This document shows positions 15,474 through 23,370 of a stretch of DNA of 23,370 nucleotides, one piece after another. The stretch's first letter is position 1. Each line of letters opens with the position of its first letter. Source of the stretch: JABCPE02 sp963509715 (lineage in GTDB: Bacteria > Bacteroidota > Bacteroidia > Flavobacteriales > Weeksellaceae); the NCBI GenBank assembly GCA_963509715.1, contig CAUPCB010000025.1:1-23370 (forward strand), given 5' to 3'. A program made the translations under genes and the position numbers. A model generated the notes under the pieces. That model was not told the origin of the DNA, made no database searches, and worked only from the letters and a program-made list of their open reading frames with translations.

Positions 15474-15481
15474 CAAAGTTA
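15474..15481 (-). promoter_or_regulatory. -7 promoter element for the UMP synthase gene
   Basis: TAACTTTG on the minus strand matches TAnnTTTG, 15 bases before the ATG at 15458, implying a very short leader. No clear -33 element is seen. The ftsK -7 candidate points the other way 47 bases off. Confidence 0.45.
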
Positions 15482-15528
15482 AATAAACTTGGCTACTTTT
15501 TTTTATTCATTTTTATACAATTTATTAT

Positions 15529-15536
15529 TAAATTTG
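15529..15536 (+). promoter_or_regulatory. -7 promoter element for ftsK
   Basis: TAAATTTG matches TAnnTTTG and lies 15 bases before the ATG at 15552. It lies downstream of the TTG codon at 15489 that opens the longest reading frame, which argues that the true start is the ATG at 15552. Confidence 0.45.
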
Positions 15537-15551
15537 CGACTTATTCTTTTT

Positions 15552-18026
15552 ATGAAAAATAATACCACACCTACAAAAAAATTCCGAAAACCAAGAATAG
15601 CGCTTGGTTTCACGCTTATATTTCTGTCAGTAATACTCATTATTTCCTTTGTTTCTTACCTAATGAGCTGGAGAGAAAACCAAAGCCAAATAGGGAATTT
15701 CCTAGACAAGGAAATCAAATCCACTAATATTTTTGGTAAGATGGGCGACTGGTTGGGAAATGTTTTTATATTCGAGAGCGTGGGAATTTCTGCGTTTATC
15801 GTTGCTTTCCTGCTTTTTGTTTTCGGGACTTTGATTTTAGGAATAAAACTATTCAAACCATGGAAAACTATTTCCCATAGTTTTTTCTTTTTGGCGTGGC
15901 TACCTGTGTTCATAGGAGCTGTCACGAAAGGAAATGGTATTCTAAGCGGTGTTTTCGGCTACCAAATTTATGATTATGGTTCCAGCATTATAGGGAGTTT
16001 TGGGCTTTGGACTTGTATTATTTTAAGTTTTGCCTTGTATTTCATTTTGGAATTTAATATCAGTTTGAGCAATATCACTGATAAAGTCTCTACAGTGAAA
16101 GAAAAAATCCAATCCATAAAAGATGATATCCAAGAGGAAATCCAAGAAATGCAAGGGACACAACAAAAAGATGAAGATGAAGAAGAAAGCATAAACACCA
16201 ATGCTGTTTCTGTTGCCGAACCTGTCATCGAAAACAATGTAAAAGAAAACCCTATTACTGAAGAGGTAGAAACAGAAGTAACTGAACCTACAAAAGCCTC
16301 AACCATCAGCGTGGAAATAGATGATGAGTTTTTAGAAAAAAAGGAAGAATCTTCATCTAATAAAAAAACTGAAAATGAAACTGATACAGAAATCATCACA
16401 GATAACGAACCTAAAAAAGATGATGATATCGAAATTACCATAGAGCCTTCACCTGCTGCTAACAACATCACAGACCCAGACAAAAAGGCTGATGAACTAG
16501 TAGAAAAACACGGACTCTATGACCAAAGACTTGATTTGGCTAATTTCCAGATGCCGAACCTTGATTTGCTAAAAGATTATGGCAACGAAGAAATCACTAT
16601 AAACAGAGAAGAACTTGAACAAAACAAAAACAAAATCGTAGAGGTTCTGAAAAACTTCAATGTCGGTGTTTCTAAAATTAAGGCTACTATAGGCCCTACG
16701 GTGACACTTTACGAAATTGTCCCTGAATCTGGAACTCGTATTGCTACTATTAAAAGGCTTCAAGACGACATCGCACTAAGCCTTTCTGCGCTGGGTATCA
16801 GGATAATAGCTCCTATCCCTGGGAAAGGAACCGTGGGAATAGAAGTTCCGCGACAGACTCCAGCGATGGTATCTATGCGTTCTGCTCTACAAGCGTCCAA
16901 CATCCACTCCACAGACATGGATCTGCCCGTAGTCTTTGGAAAAACCATCTCCAATGAAATCTTCATGGCTGACCTTTCCAAAATGCCTCACCTACTGATA
17001 GCAGGGGCTACAGGACAAGGTAAATCCGTGGGTATCAATGCGATATTAACTTCACTTCTTTATAAAAAACATCCTAGCGAACTGAAATTCGTGATGGTAG
17101 ATCCTAAAAAAGTGGAACTTTCTATCTATTCTAAAATTGAACGACACTATTTAGCCAAACTCCCTGACACGGACAAAGCTATATTAACAGACAATTCAAA
17201 GGTTATCAATACATTAAACTCGCTTTGTATTGAAATGGATAACCGCTACAAGCTTTTGGAAGAAGCCTTTTGTAGAAACCTGAAAGAATACAATAAAAAA
17301 TTCAAGGAAAGAAAATTAAACCCTGAGAACGGACACCGCTACCTGCCGTACATCGTGCTGGTGGTGGATGAATTTGCGGACTTAATCATGACCGCTGGTA
17401 AGGAAGTGGAACACCCTATCGCCCGTCTAGCACAGCTTGCCAGAGCTGTCGGCATCCACCTCATCATCGCTACACAAAGACCTTCTGTAAATGTCATCAC
17501 AGGGATGATTAAAGCCAATTTCCCTGCCAGAGTGGCTTTCCGAGTTATGTCCAATGTAGATTCTAGAACCATCTTAGACAGCACAGGTGCAGACCAGCTG
17601 ATAGGAAAAGGAGACATGCTGTATTCTAATGGAAATGACATGATTAGAATTCAATGTGCCTTCATAGACACTCCAGAAGTGGAAAAAGTGGTGACTTTCA
17701 TCGGTGAGCAAAAAGGCTATCCAAACGCCTATGAACTCCCTGAATATGTAGGCGAAAACGAAAGCACTGGGTCAGGAAATTTTGATGCAAATGAGAAGGA
17801 TGCTCTATTTGAAGAGGCAGCCAGAATCGTAGTAAATACACAGCAGGGCTCTACTTCCATGCTACAAAGACAGCTAAAACTGGGCTACAACCGCGCAGGG
17901 CGAATCATGGACCAACTGGAAAACGCAGGAGTAGTGGGAAGTTTCAACGGAGCAAAAGCAAGAGAAGTGCTGATTTCTGATATTCAGCATTTGGAACAGT
18001 TTTTGGAGAGCCTTAGAAATAATTAA
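15552..18026 (+). CDS. ftsK: FtsK/SpoIIIE DNA translocase
   Basis: The 824-residue product is a membrane-anchored ATPase that pumps chromosomal DNA at the division septum and aids dimer resolution. The N-terminal 170 residues hold about four membrane segments. A Glu/Lys/Thr-rich linker follows (about 190-320). The motor carries Walker A GATGQGKS (485-492) and Walker B IVLVVDEFADLIM. The C-terminal winged-helix gamma domain (MLQRQLKLGYNRAGRIMDQL) reads the orientation of chromosomal DNA. The frame is open from a TTG at 15489, but I chose the ATG at 15552: MKNNTTPTKKF is a normal FtsK cytoplasmic start, and a -7 element lies between the two. lolA follows after 19 bases. Confidence 0.96.
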   Translation: MKNNTTPTKKFRKPRIALGFTLIFLSVILIISFVSYLMSWRENQSQIGNFLDKEIKSTNIFGKMGDWLGNVFIFESVGISAFIVAFLLFVFGTLILGIKLFKPWKTISHSFFFLAWLPVFIGAVTKGNGILSGVFGYQIYDYGSSIIGSFGLWTCIILSFALYFILEFNISLSNITDKVSTVKEKIQSIKDDIQEEIQEMQGTQQKDEDEEESINTNAVSVAEPVIENNVKENPITEEVETEVTEPTKASTISVEIDDEFLEKKEESSSNKKTENETDTEIITDNEPKKDDDIEITIEPSPAANNITDPDKKADELVEKHGLYDQRLDLANFQMPNLDLLKDYGNEEITINREELEQNKNKIVEVLKNFNVGVSKIKATIGPTVTLYEIVPESGTRIATIKRLQDDIALSLSALGIRIIAPIPGKGTVGIEVPRQTPAMVSMRSALQASNIHSTDMDLPVVFGKTISNEIFMADLSKMPHLLIAGATGQGKSVGINAILTSLLYKKHPSELKFVMVDPKKVELSIYSKIERHYLAKLPDTDKAILTDNSKVINTLNSLCIEMDNRYKLLEEAFCRNLKEYNKKFKERKLNPENGHRYLPYIVLVVDEFADLIMTAGKEVEHPIARLAQLARAVGIHLIIATQRPSVNVITGMIKANFPARVAFRVMSNVDSRTILDSTGADQLIGKGDMLYSNGNDMIRIQCAFIDTPEVEKVVTFIGEQKGYPNAYELPEYVGENESTGSGNFDANEKDALFEEAARIVVNTQQGSTSMLQRQLKLGYNRAGRIMDQLENAGVVGSFNGAKAREVLISDIQHLEQFLESLRNN

Positions 18027-18045
18027 TTTCATTAAATTTAAAATT

Positions 18046-18675
18046 ATGACTTTTTTCAAAAAAACTTTACTGATATTATCTTTAGGAATGGTAAGTCTGG
18101 CTGCTGCTCAAAAAGTAGATACCAAAGCCAAAAACATACTGGATGAAACCTCAGCGAATTATAAATCCAAAAACACGATGTATTTTAAATTCGTGTATGG
18201 AATGGGAAGCAATGGCAAGGTTTCTAAAAATCAAACAGGTATTTTCTACGCTTCAAAGAATAAATACAAACTCAAAATAATGGGTAATGAGCAGATATTT
18301 GATGGAAATAAAGTATACAACATCAATGCTGAAGACATGGAAGTTACCATCGCAAAACCAAATGGTTCCGAGGCGATGCTCTCTCCTATCAATTATCTAG
18401 ATTCTTACAAGAAAGATTACAACATAAGCTATACAGGAAATAAAAACAATCTGGAAGTCATAAAACTTACTCCTACAAAAAAGAATGGTATCAAACATGT
18501 TTTCCTGCATATTAATAAAGCAAAAAAACAAATAGAAAAAATAGAGCAATACGCTGATAACAACGATATTACAACGATAAGCATCAGCCAGTACAAAGAA
18601 AACTTAAAAGTAGAGCCTTCCACTTTTAGTTTTAATAAAAACCTTTATAAAAACTATCTAATCACAGAGTTATAA
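18046..18675 (+). CDS. lolA: LolA-like outer-membrane lipoprotein carrier protein
   Basis: The 209-residue product has a signal peptide (about 1-21, ending SLAAAQ), so it works in the periplasm. The mature part fits the LolA/LolB-like fold of Bacteroidota: DTKAKNILDETSANYKSKNTMYFKF near the start, alternating beta strands, and IEQYADNNDITTISISQYKENL near the end. LolA shuttles lipoproteins from inner to outer membrane. It lies 19 bases after ftsK and its stop overlaps the next ATG by one base (TAATG), so the three genes are probably one unit. Sequence similarity to proteobacterial LolA is weak; the name rests on fold features and on the ftsK-lolA-permease order seen in this phylum. Confidence 0.85.
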   Translation: MTFFKKTLLILSLGMVSLAAAQKVDTKAKNILDETSANYKSKNTMYFKFVYGMGSNGKVSKNQTGIFYASKNKYKLKIMGNEQIFDGNKVYNINAEDMEVTIAKPNGSEAMLSPINYLDSYKKDYNISYTGNKNNLEVIKLTPTKKNGIKHVFLHINKAKKQIEKIEQYADNNDITTISISQYKENLKVEPSTFSFNKNLYKNYLITEL

Positions 18676-20138
18676 TGTTAAAAAAATTAGATTTATACAT
18701 TATAAAAACCTTTTTAGGTCCTTTCATATTCATTTTCAGTATTTTATTCTTTATTTTCATGGTAAATATCATCTGGATACAGATGTTTAACCTTGGAGGT
18801 AAAGGACTGACAACATGGGAATTGACCAAACTTTTCTACTATCTGAGTGTGGGAGTCATAAAGATGGTGCTTCCGCTCACTGTACTACTCGCCTCCATCA
18901 TGGCTTTCGGAGGTTTTGGAGAGCGCTATGAACTTGCTGCCATGAAGGCTGCTGGAGCTCCTTTGATTAGAATTATAAGACCTTTGTTTCTTACAAGTTT
19001 AGTTCTGGCTTTTATTTTATTTTTGTTTTCTAACTTCGTAATTCCTGATTTTCAGCGAAAAGCGAAAAATATGCTGTACAACATCGTTTCCTCAAAACCG
19101 GCACTGAATTTCACACCTGGGCAGTTTATCAATTCACTCCCTGGGACAACCATTAAATTCGACAGACTTTATGGAGAAAATGATGAATTGATAGAGGGCG
19201 TTTTCATTAACAAAACCGCCAGTAGTTTTGATGACCAAAGAACCATCATCGCTAAAAGAGGGAAAATAGTTTCTAAACAAGGGAGCAACTATCTGAGAAT
19301 GGTGCTTTATGATGGATATATTTTTGAAGATAATCTCGCTAAACCCAACTATCAAGACCGTTTCAGACAGGAAAATCAGACCATTAAGTTTGATTCTTTG
19401 GTGTCTCATTTTGACATCAGTGAGCTTCTTGACAAGGCTATCGAGAGCGAAAAAATCACGGACAGCTATGAATTCCAAAACTATGCACAGCTCAACTCTA
19501 CTGTAGACCTCGTAAAAGCCGAAAAACAAAAAAGATACTCTGAAATTTCTTCAGATTTAGTTTCTCAGAGCAGTTCTTTTATAGAAATTTTGGATAAAAA
19601 CAAAGACAAAAATAAAGATAAAAAAACTCAGGCACCGTTTAGTTTAGATTCTATAAACCAAGATAAAAAGCTGGAAATACTCTTCAATGCACATGAGAAA
19701 ATAGACCTCATCCAGAAAAACATTGAAACAAAAAATGAAGAAATGCTCTCACATGCCAAACTTTATGCAAAAGTAGTAATGCACCAGCAGCAGATTTTGG
19801 CGTATTCGGTGATGAGTGTTTTATTCCTGCTGATAGGAACCAGTCTCGGTTCTATCGTAAGAAAAGGTGGAATAGGAATGCCAATTCTTCTTTCCATCAT
19901 CATATTCATCATATTTTTCGTTCTCAATATTTCTGCAGAAAACATGGCTTGGAAGGGAGAAATGGACCCTTATATCGCCGCTTGGCTGCCGAATTTTATA
20001 TTCCTGCCTTTCAGTATTTGGATAACTTACAAAGCCAATACAGACTCACAAATCCTAGATGTAGAGAAATACAAATCTTGGATAATGCCTTTGATAAAGA
20101 GATTTTCAAAGCATAAAGAGCATAAACGATACCAATAA
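18675..20138 (+). CDS. LptF/LptG family permease (YjgP/YjgQ)
   Basis: The 487-residue product has three N-terminal membrane segments (about 11-35, 52-78, 98-121), a large periplasmic domain (about 125-365) and three C-terminal segments (about 372-455). The conserved cytoplasmic loop ERYELAAMKAAGAP (83-96), which meets the LptB ATPase, is present. The family forms the inner-membrane part of the exporter that carries lipopolysaccharide to the outer membrane. A Lys/Asp repeat (DKNKDKNKDKK) sits in the periplasmic domain. Which of LptF or LptG it is cannot be told by eye. It overlaps lolA by one base and a terminator follows at 20175-20210. Confidence 0.92.
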   Translation: MLKKLDLYIIKTFLGPFIFIFSILFFIFMVNIIWIQMFNLGGKGLTTWELTKLFYYLSVGVIKMVLPLTVLLASIMAFGGFGERYELAAMKAAGAPLIRIIRPLFLTSLVLAFILFLFSNFVIPDFQRKAKNMLYNIVSSKPALNFTPGQFINSLPGTTIKFDRLYGENDELIEGVFINKTASSFDDQRTIIAKRGKIVSKQGSNYLRMVLYDGYIFEDNLAKPNYQDRFRQENQTIKFDSLVSHFDISELLDKAIESEKITDSYEFQNYAQLNSTVDLVKAEKQKRYSEISSDLVSQSSSFIEILDKNKDKNKDKKTQAPFSLDSINQDKKLEILFNAHEKIDLIQKNIETKNEEMLSHAKLYAKVVMHQQQILAYSVMSVLFLLIGTSLGSIVRKGGIGMPILLSIIIFIIFFVLNISAENMAWKGEMDPYIAAWLPNFIFLPFSIWITYKANTDSQILDVEKYKSWIMPLIKRFSKHKEHKRYQ

Positions 20139-20174
20139 TTTTTTTCAATAAAAAGTATATCTTTATCAAAACCA

Positions 20175-20210
20175 AAAAACTTCCCTCTTTAAACAATGGG
20201 GATAGTTTTT
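20175..20210 (+). terminator. Intrinsic terminator of the ftsK-lolA-lptF/G unit
   Basis: AAAAACTTCCC pairs with GGGATAGTTTTT, with one bulged T and a loop of about 13 bases. Further T follows. It lies 36 bases beyond the permease stop. The rest of the gap to 20282 shows no supported gene or clear TAnnTTTG site. Confidence 0.6.
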
Positions 20211-20282
20211 CTATTAAAAAATGATGAGTTCAACAAACACTAGACTTAATGTTAAACAATAAAGTTACAAAAAGATAACAAT

Positions 20283-20882
20283 ATGCTAAAACTAAAGAAA
20301 GATTTTATTGATACCATAGATAGTGTATATCTTATTAAGATTACAGATGATTTATACTCTATCTGTCAGCATCGAGGAAATACATTTTTTGAATTTTTTG
20401 ATGTATTTTTCTCTGATTTCAATGAAGAGAGAAAAATAGACCTAAATGAAACAAAAATTTTATTCACAAAAAGTTGTGCTGCAGATAAATTTAAGGACTT
20501 TTTTGTAAAAGAGATTACTTCTGTCATACCCAATAGTAGAGCAATAGAGACCTTCTATTTGCATCCATTTCATTATCTTTTGAAAGGACTACAAAATGAA
20601 GGTGATATTAATCAATATGTTTCTTTGGTTAAACTAACAAACATATACAAAAGCGCTGATTATGAAATTGTTATAGAACAACTTAATGAACAAAATAATC
20701 TTCAAGAGATTTACAAATATAGCTCTTTTGGTATGGCTGGTTCAGCAGATAAAATACATGAAGAGTTGTCTAACTATGTCAAAACCGGGATTTTATGGGG
20801 GAGAGAAAAAAGTACCCTATTCCCAACAATATCAATGGAAATGCTCCAAAATTATATTTTACAAAACACAAATTCATTGTAG
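20283..20882 (+). CDS. Unknown cytoplasmic protein, immunity-like
   Basis: The product has 199 residues, no signal peptide and no membrane segment. The N-terminal third, with VYLIKITDDLYSICQ followed by FFEFFDVFFSDF, faintly recalls the Imm26-type layout (a small beta domain with an aromatic FFD stretch), but I would not name it from that. The rest is helical and AT-rich. It opens a same-strand row of small genes after the lptF/G terminator. The next gene starts 23 bases on, so they are probably cotranscribed. No partner toxin is visible. Confidence 0.65.
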   Translation: MLKLKKDFIDTIDSVYLIKITDDLYSICQHRGNTFFEFFDVFFSDFNEERKIDLNETKILFTKSCAADKFKDFFVKEITSVIPNSRAIETFYLHPFHYLLKGLQNEGDINQYVSLVKLTNIYKSADYEIVIEQLNEQNNLQEIYKYSSFGMAGSADKIHEELSNYVKTGILWGREKSTLFPTISMEMLQNYILQNTNSL

Positions 20883-20905
20883 TTTTACTCCCTTATTTTA
20901 CTTAT

Positions 20906-21589
20906 ATGGACAAAGATGAATTCTTAAAAAAACTAATTGCTTTTATTGCCGATAATTCTAGCGAATTACACCCTAAAGTATTTAAAAATAAAATACGGTT
21001 TGGTATAAACAAAAGCTCCTATACAGAAATGCAGTTTGACTATTCTCAAAATTATAAGGGATTTTATTTACAACTAGCGTCTTATAACAAGGAAGTAGGT
21101 GATTTTTTTGAGCAAGAGATGGGTAATACTTTTTTAAAGATGCTAGAAGACGAATCAAAGGAGTTCCGTAATCTTTTTTTTGTACAAAACTCCTTCCAAC
21201 TTTCACACTACTATTATGGATTCCCAATAATGACTAATGATAATACTGGGCATCTATGTCCAGAGATGGGTACTACTATCTTTAATGATGTTTTAAGGAA
21301 TTTGCAAGCCAACCATTTTAAATTTATTCAAGCAGCAGAAGTCTTATCGCCTGATTTACTGCATTACATTAAAATATTTCCTTCCTGTTTTTTCAATACG
21401 GCATTGGTTGCTTTATTGATAATAGAAAAAAACCTGTTATCATTAGATGATGAAAGAGTACAAAGCTTGTTTGAATACGATAACATGGTCACCAAAAACG
21501 AATGCAAATTGTTTAGTCCATTTGATTTAATTTTTGGTAAGAAAGATTACCAGCAAACTGCTAAACAACGGATTCTACAGCGAAAATAA
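20906..21589 (+). CDS. Unknown protein, 227 residues
   Basis: The frame is open from 20795, but the ATG at 20906 (MDKDEFLKKLIAFIADN) is preferred. The upstream 37 codons overlap the preceding gene by 88 bases and read as an unlikely N-terminus (MGERKKYPIPNN). The product has no clear signal or membrane segment. It is rich in aromatic residues, with a Cys in GHLCPEMGTTIF and a hydrophobic helix near IKIFPSCFFNTALVALLII. The family is not recognised. Position and AT-rich composition match its neighbours in the accessory row. Confidence 0.65.
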   Translation: MDKDEFLKKLIAFIADNSSELHPKVFKNKIRFGINKSSYTEMQFDYSQNYKGFYLQLASYNKEVGDFFEQEMGNTFLKMLEDESKEFRNLFFVQNSFQLSHYYYGFPIMTNDNTGHLCPEMGTTIFNDVLRNLQANHFKFIQAAEVLSPDLLHYIKIFPSCFFNTALVALLIIEKNLLSLDDERVQSLFEYDNMVTKNECKLFSPFDLIFGKKDYQQTAKQRILQRK

Positions 21590-21627
21590 ACAACTCTGCA
21601 GTTTTCAGACCAACTAAAAAACAATTC

Positions 21628-22003
21628 ATGAAACTCACTGACATACAGAACAATGAACTCGTAAACAATCTATCCGATGCGAAAATCCATTCCATCTATT
21701 TTAATTTTGATGCAGATAATCCCATACAGCCACAGGATTTGGTGATTTCTGTAAGTAAACTGAATGCTGATTTGGATCGGCAGCAGTTAATTTTTCATAA
21801 CACAAGCAGTTTTTATTGTAAAAATCCAAGCTGGAGAGCAGTCTATAAACCCTCTTTGCTACTTTGGCGACAGCCTATATATCCAGTCTATTTCGTGCAA
21901 AGAGAAAACAGAAAAACATCAGCACTGGGAAATTATACTGATTGACAATGGAGGGAATATTGATATATTTGCAGAAAAGCTTTTCATTCAAAAATTGGAT
22001 TAA
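21628..22003 (+). pseudogene. Small unknown gene with a +1 frameshift at a T5 run
   Basis: From the ATG at 21628 (MKLTDIQNNELVNN) the frame runs to a stop at 21945, but past about codon 56 its product loses protein character. Dropping one T from the run at 21791-21795 restores a 124-residue protein. It continues LIFITQAVFIVKIQ, then CYFGDSLYIQ, and ends KHQHWEIILIDNGGNI...IQKLD at a TAA at 22001-22003. The restored frame is open throughout, so the indel is recent, is a sequencing error, or is corrected by slippage. The first half and the restored end have the mixed beta-strand look of a small immunity protein; the family is not recognised. Confidence 0.7.
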
Positions 22004-22132
22004 ATAACTTTTCAGATTGACAAAAGAAAATCTTGTTTAATAGGGAAAATCTTTCTAATGGAAATATCATTATAAATTAGGATATTTGCTTTGGAAAGAT
22101 TTTTGATTAAAATATAAAAAAATAATCATATT

Positions 22133-22567
22133 ATGCTGGATAATAGTTTTAAAGAATATCTTGATAAGGAGTTTGGTAGAATAATGCTGGAAGAACAGGA
22201 GAAATATCGCGAAATGTTCCGAAAGTTAGGATTCGGTGAAGTGAATCATGACTTTGTTGAATTTTGGTCTACATACAGTGATGAAATTTATGGAGAAATA
22301 GGGTATTTGGTTGATTTCGCAATGGATTTGGAAGACTTACCAAGCAGCCAAACGGAAACCTTAAGAGAGAATCTTGGCTTGGCTGATAATTATTTCTCAT
22401 TACTGCACGATGAGCTGGATGACTATATTTTGTACGATAAAAATACGGATGAAGTTTTCTTTGTGGAGGCTGATGACATTCAAAATTTTATCGAAAATAA
22501 AGAGTTCAGCAGACGCTGGAACAGCTTTGAAGGTTTTATAAAAGAATATTTGAATTATAATTCCTAA
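22133..22567 (+). CDS. Small acidic SMI1/KNR4-like (SUKH) protein, probable immunity protein
   Basis: The 144-residue product is acidic and cytoplasmic. After an N-terminal helix (SFKEYLDKEFGRIMLEEQEKY), the middle and end have the SUKH look: DYILYDKNTDEVFFVEADD, then NKEFSRRWNSFEGFIKEYL. In SUKH proteins this is where a displayed-value strand pair leads to the last helix. SUKH proteins commonly neutralise nuclease toxins of polymorphic toxin systems. It lies in the AT-rich row after the frameshifted gene, with a 129-base gap upstream in which I see nothing certain. Assignment is by fold pattern only. Confidence 0.6.
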   Translation: MLDNSFKEYLDKEFGRIMLEEQEKYREMFRKLGFGEVNHDFVEFWSTYSDEIYGEIGYLVDFAMDLEDLPSSQTETLRENLGLADNYFSLLHDELDDYILYDKNTDEVFFVEADDIQNFIENKEFSRRWNSFEGFIKEYLNYNS

Positions 22568-22619
22568 AAAAATAACATGCTGATTTTTTTCAAGCCAAAT
22601 AAAAATCATTTAAATTAAA

Positions 22620-23270
22620 ATGAAAATAAGTTTTTCAAATGAAATCAAAAATTTAGATAAATTTCTCTTAGAACAAGGTTTTTTGGCTGTTCCTATGGAC
22701 TTTCGCGGAATGCGTTCATGGGTAAAAGAATTAGACAGCGAAAATCTTGTCTATATGTATGTCTATATCAGCCAGCATAAGGAAGAAAGCCAAAGCGGAC
22801 ACCTGATTATTTCACCGCCACGCTATAACGATGATGCCTGGACAGGGAATCCGTTAGCAGTTGGGATTCCATTAGCAAAAAACTGGGAATTAGGGATAGG
22901 ATTTTTTGATGATTATATCAATAGACTTACTAATTTATTACCAAGTGCAGGCTATTTAAAAGATGCTGTCATTAGGGAAATGAATAATCTGAGCGATATT
23001 TCCACAGAAGCACCAAAAGCAAAGTATCTCGGTATGCGGGAACTGACCAATTTAAAAGCCTTTCGTAAATTACAAGAAGAACCAAACTTTATGGAATTAT
23101 GTTCCATCAGCAAAGAAACTTGGCTGAAAAAAAAGGATATTTATCTCCTTGATGTAGAGCTGGGAAAGAAATGTTTTGAGGAGTATGGAGATGAAATTAC
23201 TATGGAATATATAGAGGACTACACATCTCAGCTAAGTATGATTTTAGCGACATACAGCGCATTTAGATAA
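22620..23270 (+). CDS. Unknown cytoplasmic protein, 216 residues
   Basis: No signal peptide or membrane segment. The N-terminal half is mixed (YMYVYISQHKEESQSGHLIISPPRY), followed by a Trp/Gly-containing stretch (NPLAVGIPLAKNWELGIGFF) and a helical, acidic C-terminal half. The family is not recognised. It stands 52 bases after the SUKH-like gene and 47 bases before the next start, within the row of small genes that look like orphan immunity genes. Confidence 0.65.
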   Translation: MKISFSNEIKNLDKFLLEQGFLAVPMDFRGMRSWVKELDSENLVYMYVYISQHKEESQSGHLIISPPRYNDDAWTGNPLAVGIPLAKNWELGIGFFDDYINRLTNLLPSAGYLKDAVIREMNNLSDISTEAPKAKYLGMRELTNLKAFRKLQEEPNFMELCSISKETWLKKKDIYLLDVELGKKCFEEYGDEITMEYIEDYTSQLSMILATYSAFR

Positions 23271-23317
23271 TTTAATAGTCAATATTCGTTTGTAAATAAA
23301 TTAAAAAATCAGGTCAA

Positions 23318-23370
23318 ATGGATAAGGAAAAAGCAATTATGGAGGTTTTATATTCTAAATATGGATCTAT
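23318..23370 (+). CDS. Start of an unknown gene, cut by the window end
   Basis: An ATG at 23318 opens MDKEKAIMEVLYSKYGS and the frame is still open at the window edge, 17 codons in. A short AGG stands just ahead (AATCAGGTCAAATG). It continues the spacing and strand of the preceding small genes. Too little is visible to assign a function. Confidence 0.4.
   Translation, partial: MDKEKAIMEVLYSKYGS

Noticed and set aside
15489..15551. N-terminal extension of FtsK from a TTG codon
   Set aside because: It would precede the -7 element at 15529-15536, uses a rare start, and gives a hydrophobic lead-in not seen in FtsK; the ATG at 15552 fits better.
15974..16483. 169-codon open frame antisense to ftsK
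   Set aside because: It mirrors the low-complexity linker of FtsK; its Ser/Val-rich translation is an artefact of the Glu/Asp/Thr codons on the other strand.
20221..20264. 13-codon frame starting ATGATGAGT
   Set aside because: Too short, with no ribosome binding site or promoter match; nothing distinguishes it from chance.
20795..20905. Longer start for the 227-residue gene
   Set aside because: It overlaps the preceding gene by 88 bases in another frame and the added residues look random; the ATG at 20906 is preferred.
22004..22132. Possible further coding remnant between the frameshifted gene and the SUKH-like gene
   Set aside because: Short open stretches exist, but all frames are interrupted and none reads like a continued protein.
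1..23370. CRISPR array, tRNA, rRNA, insertion sequence or phage integration site
   Set aside because: No regularly spaced repeats, cloverleaf-like sequence, transposase or integrase reading frames, or flanking duplications were found by eye.

Overview
The window looks like chromosome from a low-GC Bacteroidota of the class Flavobacteriia, most likely a Chryseobacterium-type member of the Weeksellaceae. The signs are a gliding-motility lipoprotein gene (gldB) beside nadE, an ftsK-lolA-lptF-type cluster, weak Shine-Dalgarno sequences, and several upstream sites matching the Bacteroidetes -7 promoter element TAnnTTTG. No tRNA, rRNA, CRISPR array, transposase or integrase was seen.

Layout. (1) 1-1300, minus: the 5' end of an unknown gene and a zinc-ribbon/coiled-coil protein. 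(2) 1394-5339, minus: a tight five-gene run, purM, HD-domain nucleotidase, secreted metallophosphoesterase, purN, secreted DUF302 protein, with 11-13 base gaps and a terminator at its end. It joins two steps of purine synthesis to a probable deoxynucleotidase. A terminator hairpin lies just ahead of purM. (3) 5534-7068, minus: gldB and tsaC, overlapping by one base. (4) 7139-8887, plus: nadE joined in frame to an AT-rich leucine-rich-repeat (LRR) module. (5) 8952-15458, minus: a TPR/SUKH/SUFU protein of the polymorphic-toxin immunity superfamilies, ung, mutS2, and a bifunctional UMP synthase (PyrE-PyrF). (6) 15552-20138, plus: ftsK, lolA-like and lptF/lptG-like genes (chromosome segregation and outer-membrane biogenesis), closed by a terminator. 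(7) 20283-window end, plus: an AT-rich row of small unknown or immunity-like genes, one carrying a frameshift.

Most notable: two distant intergenic regions carry nearly the same two-unit, 11-base-period direct repeat. Each copy is followed, after exactly 30 bases of unrelated spacer, by a TAnnTTTG element and then a minus-strand gene (the unknown gene at 1-125 and ung). This looks like an undescribed regulator-dependent promoter module. Other leads are the nadE-LRR fusion, which hinges on A7 runs; the frameshifted small gene at 21628-22003, explained by one extra T; the eukaryote-like UMP synthase; the possible attenuator ahead of purM; and two immunity-type islands next to housekeeping genes.
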